Below are positions 53,714 to 63,032 of a stretch of 64,000 nucleotides of DNA, piece by piece. The stretch spans positions 149,686 through 213,685 of the forward strand of contig CALUND010000017.1 of assembly GCA_944321925.1 (NCBI GenBank), in the 5' to 3' direction. The first letter of the stretch is position 1, and each line of letters starts with the position of its first letter. The position numbers and the translations under genes are program-made. The notes beneath the pieces were generated by a model. The model was not told the DNA's origin. It saw only the letters and a list, made by a program, of their open reading frames with translations, and ran no database searches. The stretch is from an uncultured Rikenellaceae bacterium. GTDB lineage: Bacteria > Bacteroidota > Bacteroidia > Bacteroidales > Rikenellaceae.

Positions 53714-54984
53714 ACGCAACGATCATCACCATCGGCGACGAAATCCTGATCGGACAGATCGTCGACACCAACTCCGCCTTCATCTCCCGCTGTCTCAACG
53801 ATGCCGGCATCACGGTGATCGAAAAACTCTCCGTGGGTGATCAGCGCCAGGAGATCGTCCGGGCGCTCGACCATTCGCTCCTCCGAAACGAAGTCGTCAT
53901 CCTCACCGGCGGACTCGGCCCGACCAAGGACGACCTCACGAAAAAGACCCTCGCCGACTATTTCGACATGACACTGGTACGCGACGAACAGGTCTACCGC
54001 ATGGTGGAGCAGATGCTCTCGCTGCGCGGCATCGAATTCAACGCACTCAACAAGGAGCAGGCTCTCGTCCCCGACGGCTGTACCGTACTGCCCAACCGCA
54101 ACGGAACGGCTCCCGGGATGTGGTTCGAACGGGACGGACACGTCGTAGTCTCCCTGCCGGGCGTTCCCTTCGAGATGAAGGCTCTCATGCAGGAGGAGGT
54201 CATGCCGCGCCTCAAGAAACGATTCGCCCTCCATGCCAATGTACACCGTACGATCATCACCTTCGGTCTGGCCGAATCGGTATTGGCGGAAACGATCGCC
54301 CCCTGGGAGAATGCACTCCCCGCATTCCTCCACCTCGCCTACCTGCCCAGCCCCTCGGCCATCCGACTCCGTCTGTCGGCCTACGACACCGATCGGGAAA
54401 CCGCCGAGCGAGCCATCAACGACCAATTTGCCGCACTCGAAAAGCTGATCGGCCCTTACATCGTAGGGTGGGAAGACGGTACCACCGTGCAGGAGAGCGT
54501 AGCCAGCCTGCTGAAGGAACGCAGAAAAACCGTCGCGGTTGCAGAATCGTGCACGGGAGGAGCCATCGCAAGTCGCTTCACAGCACTTCCCGGAGCCTCT
54601 GCCTACTTCCTCTGCGGCGTGGTATCCTACAGTAACGAAGCGAAAATCGCGCTACTCGGAGTCGATCCCGAGACGCTTGCCCGACACGGCGCCGTCAGTC
54701 GGGAAGTGGCCGAACAGATGGCCGAAGGAGTGCGCCGCATCGCCGGAGCCGACTATGCCGTGGCGACCACAGGAATCGCCGGCCCCACAGGAGGATCGCC
54801 CGAAAAACCGGTAGGTACGGTATGGATCGCCGTAGCGACCCCCGAAAAGACGATCGCCCGAAAGATGGTCTACGGCAAACTCCGGGAACAAAACATCGAA
54901 AGAGCCTCCGCCTCGGCAATCAACATGCTGCGTCTGATCCTACTCGACAGATTCGACACCCCGACCAACGAAAGCATTCTCTGA
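53710..54984 (+). CDS. cinA: CinA family protein (competence/damage-inducible; NMN deamidase)
   Basis: A 424-residue two-domain CinA. The N-terminal MoaB/MogA-like domain begins MNATIITIGDEILIGQIVDT and has LTGGLGPTKDDLTK; in some members it is an ADP-ribose pyrophosphatase. The C-terminal PncC domain (from about 265) has VAESCTGGAIASRFTALPGA, GVVSYSNEAKIALLGV and TTGIAGPTGGSPEKPVGTVW, the NMN-deamidase signature used in NAD recycling. Coupled to pyrD by an ATGA overlap. Confidence 0.95.
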   Translation: MNATIITIGDEILIGQIVDTNSAFISRCLNDAGITVIEKLSVGDQRQEIVRALDHSLLRNEVVILTGGLGPTKDDLTKKTLADYFDMTLVRDEQVYRMVEQMLSLRGIEFNALNKEQALVPDGCTVLPNRNGTAPGMWFERDGHVVVSLPGVPFEMKALMQEEVMPRLKKRFALHANVHRTIITFGLAESVLAETIAPWENALPAFLHLAYLPSPSAIRLRLSAYDTDRETAERAINDQFAALEKLIGPYIVGWEDGTTVQESVASLLKERRKTVAVAESCTGGAIASRFTALPGASAYFLCGVVSYSNEAKIALLGVDPETLARHGAVSREVAEQMAEGVRRIAGADYAVATTGIAGPTGGSPEKPVGTVWIAVATPEKTIARKMVYGKLREQNIERASASAINMLRLILLDRFDTPTNESIL

Positions 54985-55141
54985 GTCCGGAAGCTCCAGG
55001 ACCGACACGACAGGGTGTCCCAGAATCCGTATCCGAACTCCAAACAAGGGGGCGGGCGATTAAACCGGCCGCCCCGACAAACAGATACGTCGCGCAGGAG
55101 GGATTCCGTCTCTCCATCGCGACGCACTCAATCGCTAAAAA

Positions 55142-56542
55142 CTATTCCGATTTTTTGCGAAGCCCCATACGGGCAGCCAGACGCTCCATCAAAGCATAGG
55201 CCTCGTCGTAATCGTTCGCTATCGCGCCATCGAGAATCGCCTCCTTGATGGCCGATTTGATCTCCCCCACCTCGCGGCAAGGTGGCAAACCGTAGGTCTC
55301 CATGATCAGCTCTCCGGTGATCGGCGGCTGAAAATTGCGAATGCGATCCTTCTCCTCGATATCGACCATCTTGCGCCGCACAAGGGCGAAGTTACTCAGG
55401 TAACGCCGCACCTTCGCATCATTGCCCGAGGTGATATCGGCTTCGCAGAGGGTCATGAGCGCCTCCACGTCGTCTCCCGCCTCGAACAACAACCGACGCA
55501 CGGCCGAATCGGTCACCAGATCCTCCGACAGAACAATCGGACGCAGATGCAACGCCACCATCTTCTGCACGAACTTCATGTGCTCGTTCATCGGGAGCTT
55601 GAGACGGCGGAAAATGCCCGGAACCAAACGCGATCCGAGCACTTCATGCCCATGAAAAGTCCACCCCACCTTCGGATCGTAGGCCTTTGTCAGCGGCTTG
55701 GCGATATCGTGCATCACGGCCGCCCATCGCAACCAGAGGTCGTCCGACACGCGAGCCACATTATCGAGCACCTTGAGCGTATGGATGAAATTATCTTTAT
55801 GGGCGTTGCGGCCGACTCGCTCCACCCCCTTCAGCCGATCCATCTCCGGAAAGATCTTTTTCAGCAATCCGGTCGCGTCGAGCAGTTCGAAACCCCTCGA
55901 AGGGACAGGAGACAGCACAATCTTGTTAAGTTCGGTAATGATCCGCTCGCCCGACACGATCGAAATCCGATCGCAATTGCGTCCGATGGCCTCCAACGTA
56001 CGATCCTCGATGCTGAATCCGAGCTGTGCGGCAAAACGCACGGCACGCATCATGCGCAACGGGTCGTCGGAAAAGGTGATATCGGGATCGCACGGCGTAC
56101 GAATGATCCCCTCCTGCAGGTCCTTTACCCCTCCGAAAGGATCGACCATCCGGCCGAAATCTCCCGGAGAAAGCGACCAGGCCAACGCATTGATCGTAAA
56201 ATCGCGTCGCAGCTGATCGTCCTCGATGGTCCCGGGCTCCACCTCCGGCTTGCGCGAATCGCGACGGTACGACTCCTTGCGGGCACCGACGAATTCGATC
56301 TCCATGCCGCCCGTCCGAAGCATCGCCGTACCGAAAGTCTTGAATATCGACACTTTCACACGATGCCGACGTCCCAACTCCTGCGCTACGGCGACCCCAT
56401 CGCCCGCCACCACGATGTCGACATCGTTGCTCGGCCGACCGAGATAGTAGTCGCGCACGTATCCGCCGATGACGAACGCCTGCACGCCCATGCCATCTGC
56501 AATTTCGGATATCTCGCGAAAAACAGGATTCGAAAGCGGCAT
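55142..56542 (-). CDS. cca: CCA tRNA nucleotidyltransferase / poly(A) polymerase family, HD type
   Basis: Adds or repairs the 3' CCA of tRNA, or acts as a related tRNA-terminal enzyme; 466 residues. Class II nucleotidyltransferase head: FVIGGYVRDYYLGRPSNDVD, with the metal DxD in DVDIV at about residue 41, then LRRDFTINALAWSL and DPLRMMRAVRFAAQLGFSIE. A C-terminal HD domain follows (LRWAAVMHDIAKPLTKAYDP). Without a tested specificity, an A-adding or poly(A) role cannot be excluded. Last gene of a pdxJ-SGNH-cca operon, 13 bases after the SGNH gene. Confidence 0.93.
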   Translation of the reverse strand: MPLSNPVFREISEIADGMGVQAFVIGGYVRDYYLGRPSNDVDIVVAGDGVAVAQELGRRHRVKVSIFKTFGTAMLRTGGMEIEFVGARKESYRRDSRKPEVEPGTIEDDQLRRDFTINALAWSLSPGDFGRMVDPFGGVKDLQEGIIRTPCDPDITFSDDPLRMMRAVRFAAQLGFSIEDRTLEAIGRNCDRISIVSGERIITELNKIVLSPVPSRGFELLDATGLLKKIFPEMDRLKGVERVGRNAHKDNFIHTLKVLDNVARVSDDLWLRWAAVMHDIAKPLTKAYDPKVGWTFHGHEVLGSRLVPGIFRRLKLPMNEHMKFVQKMVALHLRPIVLSEDLVTDSAVRRLLFEAGDDVEALMTLCEADITSGNDAKVRRYLSNFALVRRKMVDIEEKDRIRNFQPPITGELIMETYGLPPCREVGEIKSAIKEAILDGAIANDYDEAYALMERLAARMGLRKKSE

Positions 56543-56555
56543 CTGCTACTCCTTT

Positions 56556-57203
56556 TTACTTAACATACGACTCGATCGTCTCTTTCCAGGCAAGATATCC
56601 CGGAGCCATCAGATGGAGCCCGTCGTTGGTGAACTCTTTCCGGAGTTTGCCCTCCTCATCGGCCAAAACGGAATAGAGATCGATGTAGGTGACACCCTTT
56701 TCCGCACACATCTTCTCCAGGGCCCGATTGACTTCGACAATCTCCGCTCCTTTCGACCCGTGCCGTTTGGCATAATTCGGGAAATCGGGATTGACCGGGA
56801 AAATACTCTGCACATAAATCTTCGTACGGGGAGACTCCGCGCGAAACCGCTCCACGATACGCGTAATATTACGCACCACGGTATCGGGCGACACGCCGGC
56901 CGCCAGGTCGTTGGTACCGATCAGCAGGAAAAGTGTTTTCGGCGTGCCCTCGATGATGGGATCGAGCCGTTCGAGCATCCAGTCCGTACGATCGCCACTG
57001 ATGCCCCGATTCTTGATGCGCGGATTATCGAATAATTCGGGCCACTCACAGAAATCCGTAATACTATTTCCCAAAAAAACTATATCCTTCGAGGTCACGG
57101 GCAACGTCTCGAACAAACTACAGCGCTGAAAATGATAGGCGCTTTGTGCCTGCGCCTGCAAGCCTAACACGAGAAGGCAAAAAAGAATCAGAAACTTTTT
57201 CAT
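56556..57203 (-). CDS. Secreted SGNH/GDSL-family hydrolase (second)
   Basis: A 215-residue exported SGNH hydrolase. Signal peptide MKKFLILFCLLVLGLQAQAQ. Blocks: FLGNSITDFCEW (catalytic Ser), NRGISGDRTDWMLERLDPII (block II), LLIGTNDLAAG (block III), and NDGLHLMAPGY with catalytic Asp and His. It shares layout and block spacing with the hydrolase at 28734-29405, so the two are probably paralogues. The start at 57203 follows the signal peptide rather than an in-frame ATG ten codons upstream. In a minus-strand operon with pdxJ and cca. Confidence 0.9.
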   Translation of the reverse strand: MKKFLILFCLLVLGLQAQAQSAYHFQRCSLFETLPVTSKDIVFLGNSITDFCEWPELFDNPRIKNRGISGDRTDWMLERLDPIIEGTPKTLFLLIGTNDLAAGVSPDTVVRNITRIVERFRAESPRTKIYVQSIFPVNPDFPNYAKRHGSKGAEIVEVNRALEKMCAEKGVTYIDLYSVLADEEGKLRKEFTNDGLHLMAPGYLAWKETIESYVK

Positions 57204-57254
57204 ACGTCTAACTTCTAAAAATTTTTGGTTCATACTGCACGGGGCCTTCTAAAT

Positions 57255-57971
57255 TTATTTGCCCAACTCGCCCAAGTAACGTCGCACGGTCTCCTGCAAC
57301 CCGAGATAGAGTGCGTCGCAGATCAGGGCATGGCCGATCGATACCTCGTCGAGCCAGTCGATTGTCGTTGCGAAATAACGGAGATTCTCCAGATTGAGGT
57401 CATGCCCCGCATTGAGTCCGAGCCCCAGACGCCGTGCCTCCTCTGCGGCGGCCACATAGGGCGCAATGGCAGCCTCCTGCCCCGCGGCATAACGGCGTGC
57501 GTACCCCTCCGTGTAGAGTTCCACCCGGTCGGCACCCACATCCGCCGCGCCACGCACCATCGCCGGATCGGGATCGACAAAGATGGAGACCCGAATCCCC
57601 TTCGAATGGAAAAGCGCCGTTTTCTCACGCAGGAAATCGGAATTGGCCTTCGTATTCCACCCGCTGTTGGAGGTGATCGCATCCGCACTGTCGGGTACCA
57701 GCGTTACCTGCGTGGGGACCACCTCCATCACAAGGTCGGTGAATTTCGGGATGGGATTGCCTTCGATGTTGAATTCGGTGGTCAACACCTCTTTCAACCG
57801 ACGCACATCGTCGTAGCGGATATGACGCTGATCGGGACGAGGATGCACCGTGATCCCTTCTGCCCCGAAACGCTCCACATCGAGCGCCGTACGAATCACA
57901 TCCGGCATGTTGCCTCCACGCGAATTGCGGATCACCGCCACCTTGTTGATATTGACACTCAGTTTTGTCAT
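57255..57971 (-). CDS. pdxJ: Pyridoxine 5'-phosphate synthase
   Basis: Condenses deoxyxylulose phosphate with the PdxA product to pyridoxine phosphate; 238 residues. PdxJ features: [20 protein letters not shown], the [20 protein letters not shown] active-site stretch, [45 protein letters not shown], and [14 protein letters not shown] near the C-terminus. Length is normal. First gene of the pdxJ-SGNH-cca operon. Confidence 0.97.
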   Translation of the reverse strand: MTKLSVNINKVAVIRNSRGGNMPDVIRTALDVERFGAEGITVHPRPDQRHIRYDDVRRLKEVLTTEFNIEGNPIPKFTDLVMEVVPTQVTLVPDSADAITSNSGWNTKANSDFLREKTALFHSKGIRVSIFVDPDPAMVRGAADVGADRVELYTEGYARRYAAGQEAAIAPYVAAAEEARRLGLGLNAGHDLNLENLRYFATTIDWLDEVSIGHALICDALYLGLQETVRRYLGELGK

Positions 57972-58044
57972 ATGTTTCTCTCTCCTCGTATTAAAACACG
58001 GGGCTCATCGCAGCACGGTCAATTCCGAAAACTTCGGCTTCCAC

Positions 58045-58074
58045 TTGCCTCTGCCCCGACTTTTTGTATCTTTG
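58045..58074 (+). promoter_or_regulatory. nadK distal promoter
   Basis: TTG (58045-58047), 19-base spacer, TATCTTTG (58067-58074). It lies about 70 bases upstream of a second consensus promoter. Confidence 0.65.
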
Positions 58075-58114
58075 CCTTTGCAAAGCGTCTCACGGATCGA
58101 TTCCACCGCCAGAC

Positions 58115-58145
58115 TTTGTACTGCATTCGATTTGCGTTACCTTTG
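58115..58145 (+). promoter_or_regulatory. nadK proximal promoter
   Basis: TTTG (58115-58118), 19-base spacer, TACCTTTG (58138-58145): a full consensus match 35 bases upstream of the start codon. It excludes the in-frame codon at 58064 as the start. Confidence 0.8.
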
Positions 58146-58180
58146 CAACGGTAAAGTTACCACATTTTTTGGTATTAAAC

Positions 58181-59083
58181 ATGGAGATAGTCCTTTTTTC
58201 ACGTCCGCGCGTCAACCACACTGCCGCCGAACTGCGTCGATTCATCACCGCCGTATCGGACTGCGGCATGAAATGGCGACTCAACGAACAATTCGCGGAG
58301 AGAATCGGCAACCTCACCGGAATCGACATTCCGACAGACAAACGATATGCGTCCCTCTCCGAAACGGAGCTGGCTACCGACGCTATCATCGTCTGCTACG
58401 GAGGCGATGGCACCTTTTTAGAAGCAGTACGCCGACTCAACGGACGTTCCGTACCCATGGTGGGCATCAACCGGGGACGACTCGGTTTTCTGGCGTCCAT
58501 CCCGGCCGACCGCATGGAGGAGGCCTTCGCCGGACTCCGACAAGGCGCCTACACAACCCAACAACGCTCCCTGCTCCAGGTCGAGGGCGATTTTCCGGAG
58601 GCCCCTGCGCATCCCTTCGCCTTCAACGAATTCACCATCCAGCGCAATACGGCGGAAATGATCGACGTGGAGACCTACGCCGGAGACGACATGATCGCCA
58701 ACTACCGGGGCGACGGAATCATCCTCTCCACCCCCTCCGGATCGACCGCCTATTCGCTCAGCGTAGGCGGTCCGATCGTAGCCCCGGAGTGCAACTGTTT
58801 CATACTCTCGCCCATCGCCCCCCACAACCTCTCAATGCGTCCCGTGGTGATTCCCGACACAATCCGCATCGTCTTTCGCGTGACGACCCGCAGCCAAAGC
58901 GCTCTCGCCACCCTGGACAACATGAACTACACCGTCCCGAACGGGGCATCGTTCACCGTTTCGAAAGCAAAAAAATCGATAAATTTGATCCAACTCCAAA
59001 ATATATCGTTTTACGACACGTTAAGGAATAAAATGATGTGGGGACTCGACAAACGCGATTTGGACAACAATAATAAAATATAA
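58181..59083 (+). CDS. nadK: NAD kinase
   Basis: Phosphorylates NAD to NADP; 300 residues. Family motifs: IIVCYGGDGTFLEAVRRL (GGDG loop, about residue 70), GINRGRLGFLASI, FAFNEFTIQRN, and YRGDGIILSTPSGSTAYSLS with the NAD-binding core. The C-terminal 25 residues, ending MMWGLDKRDLDNNNKI, are polar. The start MEIVLFSRPRVNHTAAEL matches the family and follows the proximal promoter. It diverges from pdxJ. Confidence 0.96.
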   Translation: MEIVLFSRPRVNHTAAELRRFITAVSDCGMKWRLNEQFAERIGNLTGIDIPTDKRYASLSETELATDAIIVCYGGDGTFLEAVRRLNGRSVPMVGINRGRLGFLASIPADRMEEAFAGLRQGAYTTQQRSLLQVEGDFPEAPAHPFAFNEFTIQRNTAEMIDVETYAGDDMIANYRGDGIILSTPSGSTAYSLSVGGPIVAPECNCFILSPIAPHNLSMRPVVIPDTIRIVFRVTTRSQSALATLDNMNYTVPNGASFTVSKAKKSINLIQLQNISFYDTLRNKMMWGLDKRDLDNNNKI

Positions 59084-59116
59084 GGGAAGAGCGACCGCTT
59101 TTCCCACAGAATATGT

Positions 59117-59124
59117 TATATTTG
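59117..59124 (+). promoter_or_regulatory. -7 element of the uppS-bamA-skp cluster
   Basis: TATATTTG, 37 bases upstream of the uppS ATG; -33 not clear. Confidence 0.6.
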
Positions 59125-59160
59125 CAACTTTGATTCGATAGTTTCTCTGAAGACACAGGA

Positions 59161-59880
59161 ATGCATTCCGAGCGCAACATACCCCGCCACGTAGCCATCA
59201 TCATGGATGGCAACGGGAGGTGGGCACAAGCTCAGGGCAAAGAGCGTATCTATGGCCACATGCAAGGCGTGGAGAGTGTCCGCTCTGCCTTGAAGGCCGC
59301 AGTCCGTAATGGAGTACGCTACCTGACTCTCTACGCCTTCTCCACGGAGAACTGGGGACGACCGGCCGAAGAGGTGAATGCCCTCATGGAACTGCTGTGC
59401 GACAGCGTGATCCGGGAGTCGCCCGAACTGCAGAAACAAGGCGTACGGGTGAGAATCATCGGCGAACGAAGCCGCATGTCGGAAAAAGTACAGGCTCATC
59501 TCGCCCGCATCGAAAAAGAGACCTCGACCGGAGAGCAACTGACCCTCCTGCTGGCCATCAACTACAGCTCCCGCAGCGAACTGACCGCGACCATGCGCCG
59601 GATCGCCGCAGAGGCGAAAGCAGGAACCATTGCCCCGGAAGAGATAGGCGAGCAGACCATCGCTCAACACCTCTATACGGCAGACATTCCTGATCCGGAC
59701 CTCATTGTCCGCACAAGTGGCGAATGCCGTTTGAGCAATTTTTTACTCTGGCAGGCCGCCTACAGCGAATTCTATTTCACCGAGGTACTCTGGCCGGATT
59801 TCAACGAAGAGGAGTTCGACCGGGCCATACAGGCCTACCAACGGAGAGCCAGACGATTCGGAAAGCTCTCAGACCAATGA
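59161..59880 (+). CDS. uppS: Isoprenyl (undecaprenyl) diphosphate synthase
   Basis: Cis-prenyltransferase making the C55 lipid carrier for cell-wall and LPS sugars; 239 residues. Signatures: HVAIIMDGNGRWAQAQGKER (substrate loop with catalytic Asp), GHMQGVESVRSALKAAVRNG, LTLYAFSTENWGRPAEEV, and the C-terminal DPDLIVRTSGECRLSNFLLW. First gene of an envelope cluster with bamA and two skp-like genes. Confidence 0.97.
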   Translation: MHSERNIPRHVAIIMDGNGRWAQAQGKERIYGHMQGVESVRSALKAAVRNGVRYLTLYAFSTENWGRPAEEVNALMELLCDSVIRESPELQKQGVRVRIIGERSRMSEKVQAHLARIEKETSTGEQLTLLLAINYSSRSELTATMRRIAAEAKAGTIAPEEIGEQTIAQHLYTADIPDPDLIVRTSGECRLSNFLLWQAAYSEFYFTEVLWPDFNEEEFDRAIQAYQRRARRFGKLSDQ

Positions 59881-59927
59881 CAATCCATTACAACACAGAC
59901 TTCGAAAGCAGAGATAATTTGGAATGA
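59877..59927 (+). CDS. Possible 16-residue coupling ORF between uppS and bamA
   Basis: ATG at 59877 overlaps the uppS stop (ATGA), and the TGA ending this frame overlaps the bamA ATG (ATGA at 59924-59927). The encoded peptide is MTIHYNTDFESRDNLE. No function is known. The double overlap would let ribosomes pass from uppS to bamA across a gap of 43 bases. It may be chance. Confidence 0.35.
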   Translation: MTIHYNTDFESRDNLE

Positions 59928-62455
59928 AACGCATACTGACAGTCACTTTTGCCCTGCTCGCCCTGATCGGATGGCAGCTTCCGGCCCAAACCACGACGCA
60001 GATCGTAGACACGACAACGATCACCGGCCAACTGCCCGTAATGGATTATTCCGCTCCTCAAGACTACATCGTCAGCAAAATCAATATCATTGGAGTCAAA
60101 TATCTAGACACCAATGTATTGCGAAACACCATCGGGTTCTCTCGCGGAGATACGATCCAAATGCCGGGAAGTTATATCTCGCAAGCGATCAGCAAATTGT
60201 GGAAGACACACTTCTTCTCCGACGTGCAGATCATCGCACATCCCGACAACGGATACGTCAACCTTGACATCTACCTCAAAGAACGCCCCCGTATCTACCG
60301 TTGGGAATTCACCGGAGTGCGAAAAAGTGAAGCCAAAGAACTGGGAGAAAGGCTCAAACTCAAACGAGGCAGCGAACTCTCCGAATACGGCATCGATAAA
60401 AACAAACTTCTCATTCGCGGCTTCCTGGCGGAAAAAGGATTCCGTAACGCAGAGGTCGAAGTGCGCATCAAAAACGACAGCGTGATCAACAACGCCGTAA
60501 ACCTGACTTTCGTCATAGACAAAAAAGACAAAGTCCGCATCGGCGAGATCGACTTCGAAGGTAACGAGGTCTTCACCGACGGCCGTCTGCGCCGCACATT
60601 CAAAAAACTCCATCCGGTAAGCTGGAAATTCTTCCAAAACAACAAGTTCAAAGAGGAGGATTTTGAAACCGACAAGGAGAACCTGCTCGATTTCTACAAC
60701 TCGAAAGGATATCGAAACGCCAACATCCTGAGCGACTCCATTTGGGACATCAATGCAAAACGAATCGGAATCCGCCTGACGCTCGACGAAGGCAACAAAT
60801 ACTACTTCCGCAACATCTCCTGGATCGGCAACAGTGTCTACGATACCCGCGATCTGGAACAACTACTCGGCATCAAGAAGGGCGATACGTACGACCGAAA
60901 ACTGCTCCAATCCCGTCTCGGAGTGGGTAAAAACGACAATCCGGAGAACGAAACCGTACAATCGCTCTACCAGAACAACGGATACCTGCGCTCAATGATC
61001 GACCCGGCCGAAGTGATCGTCGGGGAGGACTCGATCGACCTTGAAATAAAAATCTACGAAGGCAAACAGTTCCGCATCAACGATGTGAACATCCACGGGA
61101 ACAACCGTGTCAACGACGAAGTGATCCGCCGCGAACTCTACACCCTGCCCGGCGATCTCTACAACCGCGCCCTCATCATGCGAACCATCTACCAGTTGGG
61201 TAACATGCAGCTCTTCAACGCGGAAAAAATCGCCCCGGACATCCAACCCGTCACCAACGAACTGGTCGACATCTCCTGGAACCTCGAAGAACAGGCCAGC
61301 GACCGAATCGAAATCTCAGGAGGTTGGGGCGCCGGCATGTTCGTGGGATCGGTCGGCATCCAGCTCAACAACATCTCGCTGCAGAACTTCTTCAAAAAAG
61401 GCGCTTGGCGCCCCTATCCCCAGGGCCAAAACCAACAACTGCAAATCAGCGCTCAATCGAACGGAACCTACTACAAGGCCTTCTCCCTGAGCTTCACAGA
61501 ACCCTGGCTCGGAGGTAAAAAACCCCATTCGCTGACCGTCAGTGCCTACTACTCGGATGAAACCGACGCCTACTACGCTTGGCAGGAGGGCAATGCCCAT
61601 TTCCGCACACTGGGAGTCGCCGTCGGTATCGGCCGCCGCCTCAACTGGCCCGACCAATACTTCACCCTCTATAACGAACTCTCCTATCAGCGCTACAAAC
61701 TGAAGGATTGGGACAACTTCGTGATCTCGAACGGCAGCAGCAACATCATCTCCCTGCGCACGGTATTCGGACGAAACTCCGTCGATCAACAACTCTATCC
61801 GCGCAAAGGATCCGATATCTCCCTGTCGCTCACCCTCACCCCACCCTACTCCCTCTTCGACGGCATCGACTACAACGATCCCAACCTCTCGGACAACAAG
61901 AAATACAAATGGATCGAATACCATAAGTGGCTCCTCAAAGCCCGCTTCTTCCAGCCGCTTTCGAGGAACAGCAAACTGGTACTCATGGCCCGCATGGAGA
62001 TGGGTTACCTCGGCTCCTACAACTCCTCGAAACTCTCCCCCTTCGAAGGATTCAGTCTCGGTGGCGACGGTCTGACCGGCTACAACGTCTACGGTGTGGA
62101 TGTGATCGGTCTGCGCGGTTACAAAGACGGAGCCCTCAACCCCACCGAAAGTACCGCCATGAACGATTACGCACGAGTCTACAACAAATACACGCTGGAA
62201 TTGCGCTATCCCCTTTTGCTCCAAAGCTCGACAATCATTTATGGCCTGGTATTTGCTGAAGCGGGTAACGCATTCTCTTCGTGGAAGAAATTCGATCCGT
62301 TCCGGTTGAAACGAGCCGCAGGAGCCGGCATAAGGGTTTACCTGCCGATTGTCGGAATGCTCGGTGTCGATTGGGGTTACGGATTCGACGTGCCCCCGGG
62401 AGAGACAAAACCCAACGGCAGCAAATTCTCCTTCTCGATCGGTACGGAATTTTAG
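59924..62455 (+). CDS. bamA: Outer-membrane protein assembly factor BamA
   Basis: Core of the BAM complex that inserts beta-barrel proteins into the outer membrane; 843 residues. Signal peptide MKRILTVTFALLALIGWQLP, then five POTRA domains to about residue 430 (for example KVRIGEIDFEGNEVFTDGRL and VNIHGNNRVNDEVIRRELYT). The 16-strand barrel starts with RIEISGGWGAGMFVGSVGIQ. The barrel contains the conserved GDGLTGYNVYGVDVIGLRGY segment with its RGY, and ends in an aromatic-rich strand KFSFSIGTEF with terminal Phe. Confidence 0.97.
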   Translation: MKRILTVTFALLALIGWQLPAQTTTQIVDTTTITGQLPVMDYSAPQDYIVSKINIIGVKYLDTNVLRNTIGFSRGDTIQMPGSYISQAISKLWKTHFFSDVQIIAHPDNGYVNLDIYLKERPRIYRWEFTGVRKSEAKELGERLKLKRGSELSEYGIDKNKLLIRGFLAEKGFRNAEVEVRIKNDSVINNAVNLTFVIDKKDKVRIGEIDFEGNEVFTDGRLRRTFKKLHPVSWKFFQNNKFKEEDFETDKENLLDFYNSKGYRNANILSDSIWDINAKRIGIRLTLDEGNKYYFRNISWIGNSVYDTRDLEQLLGIKKGDTYDRKLLQSRLGVGKNDNPENETVQSLYQNNGYLRSMIDPAEVIVGEDSIDLEIKIYEGKQFRINDVNIHGNNRVNDEVIRRELYTLPGDLYNRALIMRTIYQLGNMQLFNAEKIAPDIQPVTNELVDISWNLEEQASDRIEISGGWGAGMFVGSVGIQLNNISLQNFFKKGAWRPYPQGQNQQLQISAQSNGTYYKAFSLSFTEPWLGGKKPHSLTVSAYYSDETDAYYAWQEGNAHFRTLGVAVGIGRRLNWPDQYFTLYNELSYQRYKLKDWDNFVISNGSSNIISLRTVFGRNSVDQQLYPRKGSDISLSLTLTPPYSLFDGIDYNDPNLSDNKKYKWIEYHKWLLKARFFQPLSRNSKLVLMARMEMGYLGSYNSSKLSPFEGFSLGGDGLTGYNVYGVDVIGLRGYKDGALNPTESTAMNDYARVYNKYTLELRYPLLLQSSTIIYGLVFAEAGNAFSSWKKFDPFRLKRAAGAGIRVYLPIVGMLGVDWGYGFDVPPGETKPNGSKFSFSIGTEF

Positions 62456-62483
62456 CAATAACACCAAAATAAGAGGCAGAATT

Positions 62484-62993
62484 ATGAAAAAGTTCTTTTT
62501 AGCGCTCTTTGTTACGCTGACTTTTGCAGCAAGCGCAGCCTACGCACAGAATTACATGGTGGTCGACAGCGAAAAAGTATTCAAGTCGATCGAAGCCTAC
62601 AACACGGCCATGACCTCCCTCGACGAAATGGCCAAAGAGTACCAAAAGCAGATCGACGATGCTTTCGATCAGCTCGAAACCATGTACAACAACTACCAGA
62701 GCCAGAAAAACGTCATGACCGCCTCTTCGCGGCAGGCCTATGAACAAAAAATTCTCGACCGCGAAAAAGAGATCAACAAGTTCCAGGAACAGATTTTCGG
62801 AGAGAACGGCACGATGATCCAGAAACGAATCGAGACCATCAAACCGTTCCAGGATAAGGTGTTCAACGCTATCACCAAATATGCCGAAGAGAATGGGTTC
62901 GATCTGGTTCTCGACATCGCTTCGAATCCGACGGTGCTCTACTATAAAAAATCGGCCGACAAAACCGACGCAATCATTGCATTGGTCAAATAA
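62484..62993 (+). CDS. OmpH/Skp-family periplasmic chaperone (first)
   Basis: Periplasmic holdase for unfolded outer-membrane proteins; 169 residues. Signal peptide MKKFFLALFVTLTFAASAAY with cleavage after AYA. A short beta strand (MVVDSEKVFKSIEAYNTAMT) is followed by a long helical tentacle region (DEMAKEYQKQIDDAFDQLET ... DREKEINKFQEQIFG). The C-terminal strand is FDLVLDIASNPTVLYYKKSA. It follows bamA by 28 bases. The start follows the signal peptide; upstream in-frame codons lie inside bamA in another frame. Confidence 0.92.
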   Translation: MKKFFLALFVTLTFAASAAYAQNYMVVDSEKVFKSIEAYNTAMTSLDEMAKEYQKQIDDAFDQLETMYNNYQSQKNVMTASSRQAYEQKILDREKEINKFQEQIFGENGTMIQKRIETIKPFQDKVFNAITKYAEENGFDLVLDIASNPTVLYYKKSADKTDAIIALVK

Positions 62994-63032
62994 GTAAAAA
63001 CTGAAAAACAAACCAAATAACCTTAAAATTCT

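Noticed and set aside
55049..55075. GC-rich hairpin between cinA and cca as a terminator
   Set aside because: A 7-bp stem can be drawn but no T-run follows on either strand; too weak to list.
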